DNA of 64,000 nt from positions 547,501 through 611,500 of the forward strand of contig BROG01000448.1 in NCBI GenBank assembly GCA_030159075.1. Reading direction: 5' to 3'. Under the pieces are notes generated by a model. The model was given only the letters and a program-made list of their open reading frames with translations, did no database searches and was not told the origin of the DNA. Position numbers and translations under genes: made by a program. Below are positions 1-13,989 of the stretch, piece by piece. The DNA comes from Atrina japonica (taxonomy: Eukaryota; Mollusca; Bivalvia; Pterioida; Pinnidae). Position 1 is the stretch's first letter; the number at the start of each line of letters is the position of its first letter.

Positions 1-738
1 CCAGCAAATATCTTTATTTCCATTATAACCCTGCTTTTTGAAAACCTGTTTATTTAAAAGAAATATCCATTCCCCTTCTAGTTCAATATATCCGGGTTCG
101 ACTGTAGCTCTTTGCGTATATAAACCGTGTTCACCCCTAAAAGGGCGTCATTAAAATGAAGCGAAATGATAACTGTTTTAGACTTAAAGATACTTATCCG
201 TGAATATTTGCGGTTGCTGATGGATTTGGTATATTAATTGAGGAATGCGAGAAAATGACCCTGAGTGGCAGGAAGTATTTTATAATGCTCATGAAAACAA
301 TGCTAAATGAATATTTTTCAAATGTCCTCAATATTGTAATGTCATAGATACGGAAACATGTAACGTAACATTTAAAGATATTACTATCATATTATTCAAC
401 GACAACTGTATCGTTTTATCATCTTTTCATATGAATGTCAATTCGTAATTATCTCACGGATGAAGAGTCTGGAGATTACATTACAATTATATGGATTTCC
501 CAGGTTTTAAAATCGACACATTTGGTGTAGTAAATCGGCTCGAATCATAGTTGCGACACACTTCGTCAGTAAAATTTACAAACTATGTTTTTTGTTTATT
601 TTGTGTCAGATTATCAGTCAATGGATATTTATGTTATAAAACACACGAGACCACTAGAATGAATTCTGCCTTTGATCGGTGGCCAATTTATTTACATATT
701 GTGCGATCCAGGTGGGCGTATATTCGAATTCCATCATT
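1..738. other. 3' flank of receptor gene; dispersed repeat fragment
   Basis: No gene is seen here. Positions about 26-115 carry a dispersed repeat (aaccctg...tttatttgaaa...cattccccttc...gtatccgg...cgactgta) that recurs at about 33833-33930 and 36090-36160. Two minus-strand AATAAA signals (plus TTTATT at 687-692 and 595-600) lie about 50 and 140 nt past the stop codon of the neighbouring minus-strand receptor and probably define its 3' UTR. Confidence 0.6.
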
Positions 739-3700
739 TTAGTCCTCACTGTAACTGTAATACACCGTCTCAATAGATGAAGTTGATGCGGATGAAATCG
801 GGTTTTGTTTCAATGAAGATTTGATTTTACTGAAAACCTCTTTGAAATAGGTCAAAACCCTTCTGTTCATAACAAACGCGAAAAAAATTAACAGCCCTTG
901 GGAACATTTGAAAATAACAAAGCACAGACCGAGCACGTGCAGAACAATACAAACGGGAAATGACGGCGAACCAGCAAATGCGCTGACAAAAGAGGAAGCC
1001 AAACCAAAAATCCATGTGAATCCCATTACTGTTGACATTCGCACATATAGTATGACGTCATATTTACCGGTCACGTGGTTAATGGATGATCGTCTCGTTT
1101 TGAACTTCACAAGTTTGGAAGTTTTACGAATGCATACGATAGTACGAATGAACATAAGAGCATTAGAGAAGAGGATAAGAAACATTGGAAGTCCAAATGC
1201 CAAAAGCGCGGCAACTGGTTCTTGGATCCAACAACCAAGGTTTTGTTCATGGGCTGCAAACCTGTTTTGTTCAGTTGTATTTTTATTATCCGCAAGCAGT
1301 GACGTTTCTTTTTCGGTATTCCCGGAAATTCCTCCGTATCCGATGTTGAGGTATGGACTGAATTTTGTGAAATCGACAATAGCACATATAAGTACAATCA
1401 CAGCCGGCGATCCCCACGCATACAACGCGTAACGTGGAAAGTACTTCCGTTTTTTTCTAATGCGAGTTAAAATACATTTGTTTGCAAATGTGCGGAAAAC
1501 ATCGAATGTCATTGCGTTCATCCAAAAGAATGAAGCGAGAAAAAAGTAATGAAGTAATACCCCCATTGCTTGACAAATCATCTTTGATTGTTTAGATGCA
1601 TCACCGGAAGTGATAAAAATCAGATCACCAAGAAACAAAGCCAGTGTTAGATTCATTGTACACACGCCTGGTAAGTTTCGTAGTTTTTCCAAAATTGAGT
1701 ACGTCAGGAGTACTGAAAACGTAACAATAATTGATATGATTCCTAACACAAAACTTAGGTAACCCTCGGCTATTATAACTCGACCGAATTCGCCGCCACA
1801 TGAGTATTTCACAATTTCTTCGGAAATTTCTTCATTGTAAACACATAGTCTTATATCGTCCCCAGTGTAGTTTATGTATTCATACTTGTCCAGACCAAAT
1901 ACCTCTCCCTTAAATAATATCGTTTGGTCCTCCTGTTTCTGATACTCGGAGGAATTTAAAGTGATTTTAACGCATTTTCCGTCTTCAATGCGCGGTCGAT
2001 CACACACGAATACCATACCACTTGCAGTTACATTTGTAATATTTCCAAGCTCACCAGAGACCTCAATATAAAGGTCATACATATCTGGACCATAGTACTT
2101 TCCAGTTTCATTCACGTATATACCTTTTACATATTTTTCAGTCCTTTTGTCTTGGTATGTAACTACAACGAACTCTGTTTCGCCGTGCATGTATTTAAAC
2201 TCGCCGTGTTCAGGATTACTACACCAATGGTCCACTATATATTTACTATTTGCCTTTGTCAAGTTGTATACATGAAAATCTGTCCCGTTTAATGCTAGAT
2301 TAAAGCTTTTTGAAACTATCAAATCATTCATCGCATCAACTATATTATCCAACTGATTCTCTTTCGAGCTTTTCTTTGCTGGGGCGAGTAGAGCAAATTT
2401 CAATTCTACACTGAACCGATGATCGTCAGAAAATGCTAAGAGTGAACCATTTTCAAATTCATACGGTAATTTCTGACTTTCCTGAAATTCCGATTGATAA
2501 AATTCAGATTTTGCTTCCGGAGAAATTTCGTTCTCCTCGTCTTTGTCGTTTTTTAAATCATCATTAGACGAGGTAATTTCTTCTACTTTCATTTTCTCTG
2601 ATAAATTTTGTATGTTTTCTTTCGGTTTTATCATAGTTTTCTCATACGACGCGAGTGGCTTAACTTCAAACGTTTTAGACGAAGCGGAATTATTCCCAAG
2701 GGCAATCGTAAAGTTAGTAATGCGACTAGAGCTGAGGTTAAAAACATGCGCGATATTTTCTATGAGCATCTGCTCAGCACCAACTTGATTGAATAATATT
2801 AAATCGTCGAAACTGACATTTAAGCGAAGAGTAATCCATGACATTTGATGTATATGTTTCAGAGTTGTAATAGTATCTTGCGGGTCATCAGTTTCCAGAG
2901 TAGTTTTTGGCTGACATGAGTAGTCGACCAATTCGTAGCCCTCATCACAGCTAACCTTTCGACACATGCCCTTATAGTAGACCTCGTTTCGTTGGCATTT
3001 GAATACTTCCGTTTGATGTATGGGTTCCGTATTAAATATTATGTGGCCCTGTCCGTTAATTCCAAAGTTTATAATAATTTGGAAAGACAGCGGAACAACG
3101 GGTGTAGCTTTTTGAGGTGGAAAATCAACTGGTGTATCACGTGACCTCAAATCCTTGCCCTCTTCAGTGTCGTTCTGCTTGTTTGGATTGCAATGCATGA
3201 TGGCATTATGATTGTAAGGGTATATCTTCTTAGTACAATTTGCTGAGTCACCCAAGTTCTTTAAAAGTTTAATAGACTTAAATCCATCCACAAGTTTCAA
3301 TGCCGACAGCTCATCAAACATCATGTAAGCGGTCCAAGCGGATACATTGCGGGCCCTATGGCAGTATGAACAATGTATATTTCTGTAAACTATTCCGTCC
3401 ACGTCCTGCACAGGAATATTGTCGATATCAATGATACATTTGTTTCCGTCAACAATCGACTGTAAACGGCATAACAAAATCACTGCTGTATTTTCAAAGT
3501 CACGCGGGCATTTGTCAACCATGTATAGTGGGTTGTGATTGAAAGCTGGAAAGTCATGACATCCTCCATATTTCTCGTAAATAATTTCATTTCTATCCTC
3601 ATCATGCTGTTCCTGTTGAAATCCAAACCATTTACCAATTTTTTCCAACTCGCGTTGATCGTTTGTGTCCACTTTGCCGCCATGGTGATGATTTTGTGTG

Positions 3701-3978
3701 AAGTGATCTATATTGAATCCCCCGAATATTCTGCCGTGCATCATGTATGCTAACATATCTTCAAATTTGTTGAAACTTCGTCTATATCTGTTTTCTATTA
3801 AATCATTTCCGATGTATTTCCCAGATTTTCCATAATTCTCCTTTGAATATCCATCCTGTTTGTACTGAAGGTTACCGTATGTGACGGGATCACTCGACAT
3901 TGGGAAACAACTTGCTATCACCAAAAAGTACGTGAAGACAAGCATCGTGGCTCTTGTTTCACGACAGATGGGTGACAT
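739..3978 (-). CDS. Methuselah-like / adhesion-type seven-transmembrane receptor
   Basis: An intronless 1079-residue orphan receptor, expected at the plasma membrane. Residues 1-730 are a large extracellular part, N-glycosylation-rich (many NxS/T) and cysteine-containing. It includes a C-x2-C-H motif (HCSYCHRAR, about residue 200) and a Cys-rich EGF-like patch about 330-355. Seven hydrophobic segments follow at roughly 740-762, 773-790, 800-822, 850-869, 920-942, 973-1000 and 1007-1035. Family hallmarks are LRNLPG..MNL before TM2, GFTWIFGL in TM6, SQGLLIFF in TM7, and the Cys802/ECL2 GCW pair expected to form a disulfide. I see no GPS cleavage motif, which fits Methuselah-like rather than classical adhesion receptors. 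Residues 12 onward (MLVFTYFLVIASCFP) form a better signal peptide, so the true start may be Met12 (3945). A minus-strand TATA-like box lies at 4044-4050. The ligand is unknown. The second receptor gene at the right edge shares the Cys motif. Confidence 0.88.
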   Translation of the reverse strand: MSPICRETRATMLVFTYFLVIASCFPMSSDPVTYGNLQYKQDGYSKENYGKSGKYIGNDLIENRYRRSFNKFEDMLAYMMHGRIFGGFNIDHFTQNHHHGGKVDTNDQRELEKIGKWFGFQQEQHDEDRNEIIYEKYGGCHDFPAFNHNPLYMVDKCPRDFENTAVILLCRLQSIVDGNKCIIDIDNIPVQDVDGIVYRNIHCSYCHRARNVSAWTAYMMFDELSALKLVDGFKSIKLLKNLGDSANCTKKIYPYNHNAIMHCNPNKQNDTEEGKDLRSRDTPVDFPPQKATPVVPLSFQIIINFGINGQGHIIFNTEPIHQTEVFKCQRNEVYYKGMCRKVSCDEGYELVDYSCQPKTTLETDDPQDTITTLKHIHQMSWITLRLNVSFDDLILFNQVGAEQMLIENIAHVFNLSSSRITNFTIALGNNSASSKTFEVKPLASYEKTMIKPKENIQNLSEKMKVEEITSSNDDLKNDKDEENEISPEAKSEFYQSEFQESQKLPYEFENGSLLAFSDDHRFSVELKFALLAPAKKSSKENQLDNIVDAMNDLIVSKSFNLALNGTDFHVYNLTKANSKYIVDHWCSNPEHGEFKYMHGETEFVVVTYQDKRTEKYVKGIYVNETGKYYGPDMYDLYIEVSGELGNITNVTASGMVFVCDRPRIEDGKCVKITLNSSEYQKQEDQTILFKGEVFGLDKYEYINYTGDDIRLCVYNEEISEEIVKYSCGGEFGRVIIAEGYLSFVLGIISIIVTFSVLLTYSILEKLRNLPGVCTMNLTLALFLGDLIFITSGDASKQSKMICQAMGVLLHYFFLASFFWMNAMTFDVFRTFANKCILTRIRKKRKYFPRYALYAWGSPAVIVLICAIVDFTKFSPYLNIGYGGISGNTEKETSLLADNKNTTEQNRFAAHEQNLGCWIQEPVAALLAFGLPMFLILFSNALMFIRTIVCIRKTSKLVKFKTRRSSINHVTGKYDVILYVRMSTVMGFTWIFGLASSFVSAFAGSPSFPVCIVLHVLGLCFVIFKCSQGLLIFFAFVMNRRVLTYFKEVFSKIKSSLKQNPISSASTSSIETVYYSYSED

Positions 3979-4043
3979 GATGTTTCATATTTACGACTGA
4001 TGGTAAATGTAAGCAGCTATCTTTCATCGTCCAAAATATTTTG

Positions 4044-4050
4044 ATTTATA
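4044..4050 (-). promoter_or_regulatory. TATA-like box of the 7TM receptor gene
   Basis: Minus-strand TATAAAT lies about 66-72 nt upstream of the first possible start codon (3978). Position and sequence suit a core promoter, but TATA-like strings are common in AT-rich DNA. Confidence 0.35.
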
Positions 4051-6429
<2,379 letters not shown>

Positions 6430-6766
6430 CCGAAAAACACTACTACTTTTTTTCTACTTCTACTATTTGTACCTGTTGTAGAATAACAAATATGAACTAT
6501 ACACAGGCATGGTAAATCTTTTATTCCTATATATTTTGTGAAAATAGGGCCAGGTCCAATGTGGCATTGATATACAAGTAGTAAGGTTGAGTTAATCCAT
6601 TGGTAGTTATCGAAGTGCCAAACCTTGGTTTCTCAAGCAATTTTCACAAAATATATAGGATGTTAAGATTGTTTATGCCTGTGTATATCTCGTTTTTGTT
6701 TTTTCATATCTATCTAAGCAGTAAATGGGAAAACATTGAAAAACAGCTAATGCCACTTTAAACTTT
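6430..6766. mobile_element. MITE family A, diverged copy
   Basis: Shares the diagnostic inner inverted pair of the family: tatacacaggcat at about 6498, and tttatgcctgtgtata near 6672-6690. It also has the cctatatattttgtgaaaat / attttcacaaaatatatagg arms. The right terminus acagctaatgccactttaa (about 6745-6766) resembles the better-preserved terminal repeat at 43205-43683. The left terminus is degraded. Confidence 0.6.
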
Positions 6767-8019
6767 CATGTATCAATGATGGACACACATACCCTTTGCT
6801 AGTTAAACGCAAATAAAAGTACTAGAGATTTTTTTTCCATTCGTGTAATACACTTTTATTGAACACCTAATGCCTCCTCCTCATTTTGATATTTCAGAGG
6901 TTTATGTTCCCTATTATCAAACAAAGTCAGAAGTATGCTGTTTCCGAAAATTCCTTATAGTATTCAGTTTTTCGTCTTAACTTTTTTTTCTTAAATGTAA
7001 AACACAGTCGCCGAAAAAACAAAAAACAAAAAGAAAACAATGTACAGTCAATTATTGAATTATCGACACTCGAGTCATTATCAATCTCGATATAACGCCA
7101 CATTTTTTTCAAGAACGTTTTTTCTCCTACATGAAATTCTCTTCATAACGCCATTTTTATAGTAGCCATCCACCATTCTATTTAAAAAAAAGAAAGATTC
7201 ATTTCAAAGTGTCACTTATCACGATTTACCGACATAAGTGATCGCGGTCAGTGAAGTGGCTAATTGATCGCTATATATCACTTGTGTAAAGCCAGGCAAC
7301 AGTAGTAAGGTAATGTAAATTAAAAATTAGATAAACAAGTTTCATGTTATTACTTGATATGAATTGTTGTCCCGTTTTCTGTTTATTAAAGCGATATGAG
7401 CCGTCGTCGTGCATTTTACATGCACATTTTATATCATATTTTATCTCTATATCCCAAAGAGAGCACCTGGTGGTTAGAATAATAAATACATACGTATAAT
7501 TGGAACAATCTTACAAAACTTACTCCGTTGTTGTTTACAACCTGTCATGACTCTGATCATTGTAAAGAAACTTTCGGTAAATTTTACCGAAGATTAATGA
7601 GTGTTAAAGAAGCACGTGCGATTTGCAGTTAATATACATTTTATTCTTATTACTCTTTGCATTTATTTATCGTACATCATCATTTCATACCTAAATCAGG
7701 AAATGTTGGTCTTCTCCATCGTTTCAAAACATTCGTTTCTGACATTGTTCATGTGCCGAGTATATCGGGTGATCTCGATCCGTTTTAAATTCGTCCCATT
7801 GCAGTCAAATTCGACCAACAGCAAATACAGATTATTTGACAATGGGAAAACCCGGCCAAAGTACAATGGCATATCAAAGTCGGCTCATTCCAAACAAAAA
7901 CTACCTGTGAGGTAAATCGAATATTGACAATGTGAGAACTCTACAAACACTTGCTATTTGTAGTTAACGACTTTACTAGTCTATTGTTTACACCTGTTTT
8001 CACAAACAATAAATATTAT
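6767..8019. other. Intergenic, no gene seen
   Basis: AT-rich sequence. Short open frames at 6927-7112 (minus) and 7601-7915 (plus) show no recognisable domain, signal sequence or splice context, and I do not regard them as genes. Confidence 0.6.
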
Positions 8020-8480
8020 AAACATAATACCAAAGTTATAATGCTCAAGACGATATCGTTTCTGTCAATTAGACTTCATCAGTTGAGCTCCAATTTGAAA
8101 AGTGCGTGTTTGTTCTAAAGATAAAGTGGTATCATACAAGGCCAAATAATATCTCTAAATATATAGCCGAAATCCATCTAAGACTAACCACTGTTAAAAA
8201 AATGACTAACTTAGCTTTAAAAAAAATTCGAATTTAAATGGTGGTTACAGTGCCAAATATTACTTCAGTATAAGATGAACAGCCGGTACCGAAATACCAG
8301 GTACTAGGTTTATGTATACCCCCGGGAACTCAAACGGTCCACCAGCAGTGGCAACGACCTAGTGGTTATAAATATTATAAACATAATACCAAAGTTATAC
8401 GTTTACAACAAACGAAAAACCTTGAAAACACTAACCAGTCTGGGTACATTAAATTTTGTAAATACAGAACGTAAAAATGT
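8020..8480 (-). mobile_element. Hammerhead-bearing repeat (Penelope pseudo-LTR-like)
   Basis: Reading the minus strand, the block runs from ttgtaaacgtataactttgg (about 8384-8404) through a GC-richer stretch (tcgttgccactgctggtgga, about 8340-8360). It then runs to a hammerhead ribozyme (8043-8090) followed by attataactttggtattatg. The actttggtatta(t/c)gtttataatattt block occurs twice here (8021-8040 and 8372-8400), and again near 9240-9265, 29620-29650 and 58804-58835. It lies about 0.8 kb beyond the tail of the reverse transcriptase relic on the same strand. Assignment to a Penelope-like pseudo-LTR is inferred. Confidence 0.5.
8043..8090 (-). ncRNA. Type-I hammerhead self-cleaving ribozyme, intact core
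   Basis: On the minus strand, stem I 5' arm GCTCAA pairs with TTGAGC at the 3' end. Between them come CTGATGA, a stem II hairpin (GTC / GAC, AT-rich loop), GAAA, and a self-complementary stem III (ACGATATCGT) ending in the GTC cleavage triplet. Predicted cleavage is after the C complementary to plus 8049. All core residues (CUGAUGA, GAAA, UH at the site) are present. Stem II is short (3 bp), so activity may depend on tertiary contacts or dimerisation, as known for small metazoan hammerheads in retroelements. Confidence 0.78.
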
Positions 8481-8934
8481 TTTAGTCTCTCATTTTAATG
8501 CATTAAAAACGTGAAACAAGAATAGACACAGAAGAAAAATAGAAGGAAATATTTTGATCAAAATGTTCGTCCCGGCTAGCGCAAGCTTTGATTTTGTGAG
8601 GTTCGAGATGTAATTCATATGTAGTTAGATCCAGTGGGGTTGTGCAGTTTATTCTTACTTTATAGGAAAATCAGTCCTTTTAAATAGACTGTTGAACTGA
8701 ACAAAATCTGTCAATGTTTGAATCAATACAGTCCCCAGTACATAGTGTCAAATGATGATAAACTACATCTAACCTGGAACTGCGCAAATCCACCGGACAC
8801 GGCAGCGCGATTGCAAACTTAAAATAAGCATAGTTTTCACAGTTATATTGTTTTTATTTCGGCAACATTTGCATTCATTTTAGAGTAACATTAAATATTG
8901 GAATTATTTCCTTTAGTGGATTGATACTTTTAAT

Positions 8935-9235
8935 ATAAAAAATCTCAGATACCAAAGTATAAATCAATAGAATGTCCAGGACATAGATACAAATCCGGTA
9001 AAAATGGACAAACACGGACCTCTGAAACCAAGAGGTGGGATCAGGTACCATGGAGGAGTAAGCATCCCCTGTCGACCGGTCACACCCGCCGTGAGTTACA
9101 GTCAAGTCCAATAAAATACGTGAGGAGTGAATCCTCGTCACAATTGTCACAGACGTCTCAACAACCGCCAACGAAAAGGCAACTCAACATTTCACCTAGT
9201 GAAACAGAGTAATCGTAAACAAGAATATTAGTGGT
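8935..9235 (-). repeat. Penelope-like family-1 3' tail, copy T1
   Basis: Continues directly from the reverse transcriptase relic at 9273-10140. In translation it carries GGCDRSTGDAYSS followed by a hydrophobic stretch (FYRICIYVLDILLIYTLV). It ends near actttggtatctgag. The same block recurs in about twelve places in the window, usually 5'-truncated and sharing this 3' end. Confidence 0.7.
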
Positions 9236-9272
9236 TATAAATATTATAAACCAAATACCAAAGTTTATACGT

Positions 9273-10140
9273 TTACAACAAACGCCGACCATAAATTTTG
9301 CGGAACGTTGACATTAAACGCAGTTTTCGATATTCCTGTGTCAATAATTTGTCAGTAAGTAGTTTACCTCTGTATATGAAATCTTCATATGTTGTACACG
9401 CCCTGGCATATCGGAGCATTTGTGAAATATAAACTCCATATGCGGGTGACTGAGGGATATTACTACTTAAATGTGGAAAATTTACGATGGGAAAGCCGAA
9501 ATCGTCGCGTTTGTCGTATATCTTAGTTGCCAATTTCCCGTCTGTGTCTATATTAAGTAAAATGTCTAAGTATGAAGCGTGTGTGCTTCATTCTGTTGTA
9601 TTTTTAATTTCTAGTTCGCTGGGTTATATCGCATTGAAATATGTATGAAAATTGTCATTATTAATTGACAAAACGTCGTGGAAATATCTAAATGTTTCTG
9701 AATGAAGTCTGCTTCGTATGAATAAAGGAACAGGTCGGCCAATGAAGGGGCACAATTCGTTCCCATAGGAATGCCGACAGTTTGTTGAAAGACCACGTCT
9801 CCGAACATTACAAATATATTGTCTATTAGAAATTCCAGCATGTTTTTTTATATCAACTTCAGTGAATCTATGTGTAGAATCAGAGTGGTGTTTGACAAAA
9901 TAAGTATCCTGATAGCCAATCACTAGATATTTAAATTGTCCAGTACCACCTTTAGTGAAAAAACAGTTGTCTATGATACTAAAAAGTCTTTCTTTTACTG
10001 TTTTATGTGGAATAGTTGTGTAAAGAGTAGAGAAGTCATATGTTTTGAATCATATAATGGCTGTAATCGCTTGATGATTACGCGATCATAGCTTAACTTC
10101 ACTGGACAGCAACCTAGATACGTAGGATTCTTATTTGCGT
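9273..10140 (-). mobile_element. Decayed Penelope-like reverse transcriptase A
   Basis: Reverse transcriptase pieces in shifting frames. They include VGIPMGTNCAPSLADLFLYS (RT motif 4 region), YFHDVLSINN where YxDD would be expected, KLYDKRDDFGFPIVNFPHL, and the thumb-like YGVYISQMLRYARA...FRKIYGRR. Frames break near 9600-9640 and 9840, and the catalytic Asp pair is altered, so this copy is dead. Upstream (about 9930-10060 minus) LYTTIPH-like coding sequence is still visible. Assignment to Penelope-like elements rests on motif style and the nearby hammerhead; a LINE-like origin is less likely. Confidence 0.7.
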
Positions 10141-11017
10141 TAGGGGTTTAAAATAGCGTTGAAAAGCACATATTTCACTAAACAACTAAACATTTCCAAT
10201 AAAAATCACATTTTGTCTTTTTTTTTTAAATAAAATATTAAATACATAAGATATAGACCGAATTTCACATACACCGAATTTTCAAGGGAAGAGAGTGTTG
10301 GGGCCGATATTACTGATAGACCGACCTTGTAATGGACCGAGATCCTCCTGACCCAATTACGAAGCACATTTGATTTGGTGAAAGAGTTTATCTGAAAGGT
10401 CACTGCATACATCTAAATTGTGATCAAATTTTATTCTACACATAACTTCGAAAATAAGATCTTTTACAACTTAACGTGTTATATCATGTATTTGAACACG
10501 AATTGAGTCATATTCTCGTTTTGATGTAATGGAAAAAATCATCATTCGGTCTATGAAATCAAAGAATGGCAGCACTATTTTCTCCAATATGCGGAAATTC
10601 AATTCATCGACAACCTCGATATACCGCCATGATTTGTAAACAACAAAAGGTGTCTGTTTATCGATAATTCACTGTCTCCTGTATCATATATAGTTGCAAT
10701 GGAGCCAAACAGTCTGAGTGCAGCAATAGGTTACATACAAATTAAACGCTATTTTTGGTGTTGGAAAGTTATGGGTATATGAAAAATATACTTTGGAAAG
10801 GAGTAGTCGTTTCTATTGAAAAATCGCTTAGCAATTTCAAGCAGAATAATCTATGGTAAATATCAAGGACAGGCATTATCATATATGTCACTGGAGCACA
10901 TCAGCCGGAAATAAGAACTTTTGAAGTTCAAAAGGTCGTGAATTACCTATTAAAATTGCAGAAACTATAAATGTATAAATACTGTTTATGAACAATCAAA
11001 TTATTAATAGTATGTTA

Positions 11018-11078
<61 letters not shown>

Positions 11079-11660
11079 GTTGTACAGTTTCATAACAGAT
11101 TACATAAATATTTTATATGTAGCACTTATAATAAAGCTTAGCGTTGATTAGATTGGCTAACGTGTGACAAACTGAACTACTTTTATTCAATACGTACGCA
11201 AACTTAATTTATCTGAAGGTTGGCGATGACGTAACTTAGTGTTTGTGATGTCACCTGAACTTGAAAGGGGGATATTTGAACAAAACATTTTGTCTAGAAA
11301 ATTTTAATATTTTGTTGTATTCAGGTTGGCAATTTTGCAAAGGCTAAATGTATGTATTTTAGAAACATAAGCAATATTTACATTAAATTTTATGCACTTA
11401 TTTCTGCTCAAGTATTTGACCTAGTTGGAACAAGTTGGTTTATTCGACAGTGAAGAGAATAAAAAATTTCATCCCCAGTCATCGGCAAATGCCGCTTCAA
11501 TTGCATTTGTTGGATCGTATGAGAACAGGATTTGTCAATCCTTATCATATCACATTTATGATGATCGTTATTGGTTTTCTTTTTTTCGTACGACAGAGGC
11601 TCGGAAATTGGAAAGTTCAAAACTCGTATCTTAAATGTGATATGAATGGAAAATCGTGAC
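10141..11660. other. Intergenic; (CA)n at 11019-11075
   Basis: No gene is recognised. A perfect (CA)n dinucleotide array sits at 11019-11075. Short open frames at 10206-10412 and 11425-11659 have no recognisable features. Confidence 0.65.
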
Positions 11661-11912
<252 letters not shown>

Positions 11913-12212
11913 ATTTGGTGCTCAATTCTTTTAATCTATCATATAGAATTGAATATTAAAATAGAAAAAAGTAATTTCACTCTATGACTAACTTTTTAAT
12001 CTTTTTAGTTAATTATATATATTTTCCTCTCTTATTAAAGCTAAAATAAGTAACGGTCAGTGTTGGAAGTTGACCTAGTTATAAGATAACACTAGCCTCC
12101 CGCAACTAAAGTGACAAACTTCTCAAATAATCTGTTTTTGGCCAGATAGGGGTTCGAACCTGCACTGATAAGAGGTAAGTGAAAATAAGAATCACAGAAA
12201 CAAAATTATCAA

Positions 12213-12546
12213 GTACCGTAAACTTATGCGAGCCAATAAGCGCCCAGGGCGCTAAAACTTTAGGAAAAAGCGGTGGGCGCTTATTGGGACCAATTAAAAA
12301 TCACATTGACGTAAAGCAGTTAATTTTTAAAAGGTACAGTGTTAAAGTTATTATACTTAATACCGGGGACACCTGTCGACATTTTTGTGTTGAGGGGCGG
12401 GGGTGGGGTGGCTAGAGATAAACTGTTATCTATGTTTTTTTGGTCCACATCTCCTTATCAACCGGCTAGAAAAGATACCTGATCGTTTGTGAAAAAGGGA
12501 TGGGCGCTGATAGTGACATCGACGCTAAACTAGGTTGAGTACGGTA
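12213..12546. mobile_element. Possible MITE with taccgta termini
   Basis: Begins taccgtaaacttatgcg and ends ggttgagtacggta, so the ends are short inverted repeats (taccgta). GC-richer subterminal blocks aataagcgccc and gatgggcgctgat also mirror each other. About 334 bp with no coding content. The call rests on termini alone. Confidence 0.5.
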
Positions 12547-13586
12547 AATGGAAAACTAAACAACAATACAACATGCAACAACATATTAGAAACAGTTGAA
12601 ATTACCCGAAGGTGTATGACTTTTGATAGATGTCCTAAATAAAGTATTCTCCAAGTCGTTGCTATAGAGTATTTTCTACGTATCTTTGCCAACATTCATG
12701 GTTTATCTCGATGTTCAAGTATGACACTTTACTGATAAAGCAAGCCTCTGATTTAATGGCTGATCCCAGCACTTTTCTTGCTCTGTACTCAGGGATATTG
12801 AAAAAGTGGTTGATGAAAGACATTGATATAGTTTGTACAATCTATTGTTCACATCGTTATCATAAAGTATAAAATAAATTTAGTTGAAGTCTGAAACCAA
12901 AATCTGTACAATTTGACCTACATACAGCGACAGGTGTACACTAGTATAGATTGACAGAAATACTTTATAAATAGCGAACAGATAACTTTTTTTCTTTTTT
13001 GTCATTTTCTTTTACATTAGTTATGATTTATAGCGAAACAGTAGTAAAAACAAACAGATAACAATTTATTATTTTATTTTTATACTTTGTTCTTTATATT
13101 TTTCATCATTTCATAGTTTCATAGAGATATATTACTGAAAACGAAGAGATACTATATATAAGTTTTTATTTTTATATCGTTTATGATCCATAGCGATACT
13201 GTATTGAAAACAGACAGATAACACGTGGACAAAGAACGAAAGACAGATGGATAAAAGGGAATGAAACAAAACAAGTCATATATCATTACAGAATTAAAGC
13301 CTTATTCGTACCCTGGCATAGACCTACTTGTGTATAAGTCATTTGTGACTGATGTCGTCAATATGACTGCTTTTGTTGTTTTAACGATAGAAATCATATA
13401 ACTGTACGTCTTATATGAATAACAGAACGTATAACTAAAATGAAAGTATCATGTTTTAGTTATCGCGCAATCTTAACCCGTATCATGGTTTGGTTTCGTT
13501 TTGAATCAAAATGTACAAAATTATTTATTTACACAAGAAAATGGCTAAAATTCCTTATGTAATTTCCCATCAATATCATAGTTTTA
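12547..13586. other. Intergenic; degenerate tandem repeat 12968-13222
   Basis: No gene. Three diverged copies of a motif resembling atttatagcgaaacagta...aacagataac occur at about 12968, 13022 and 13182, indicating an old irregular tandem repeat. Confidence 0.5.
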
Positions 13587-13865
13587 TCTTTACTCATGGC
13601 GGATGTGACCAGTTGACATGGAATGCATACTCCTCCGTAGCACATGATCCCACCAGGATTTTTAGGGGTCCATGTTTAATGTTTACCAGATTTGTACAAA
13701 GTCTCTTGGAACACATGCCGGTTAATACTTTGTTATTTGTGTTTTTTCATATAATAAAGGGCTTTCATCGATAAAAAGATGCTAATTGCTTTATCCAATA
13801 TTCACCAGATTTGTGTATGTATCCTGAACACACTGTCGATTTATACTTTGGTATATGAGATCTGT
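13587..13865 (+). repeat. Family-1 3' tail, copy T2
   Basis: Translates to HGGCDQLTWNAYSSVAHDPT and then hydrophobic residues, the family-1 tail signature. The ttaccagatttgt...tatactttgg 3' segment is present twice in tandem (about 13683-13730 and 13800-13850). Confidence 0.6.
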
Positions 13866-13989
13866 CAGTTAATCGAAATACGAAAATAGTATCTTAATTT
13901 GAAACAACCTTCTTATCCGTTATCGTGCATATTAAGTGCATTATCTCCTTTTGGGTGGTCTTAGTTTTTGTTTTATTCCAATAAACTAT

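Noticed and set aside
908..1432. 174-codon open frame antisense to the 7TM receptor
   Set aside because: Lies wholly on the opposite strand of a well-supported receptor coding region and has no features of its own.
12105..12175. ggttcgaacc box as a tRNA or SINE
   Set aside because: Only a B-box-like string; no A-box, acceptor stem or SINE body nearby.
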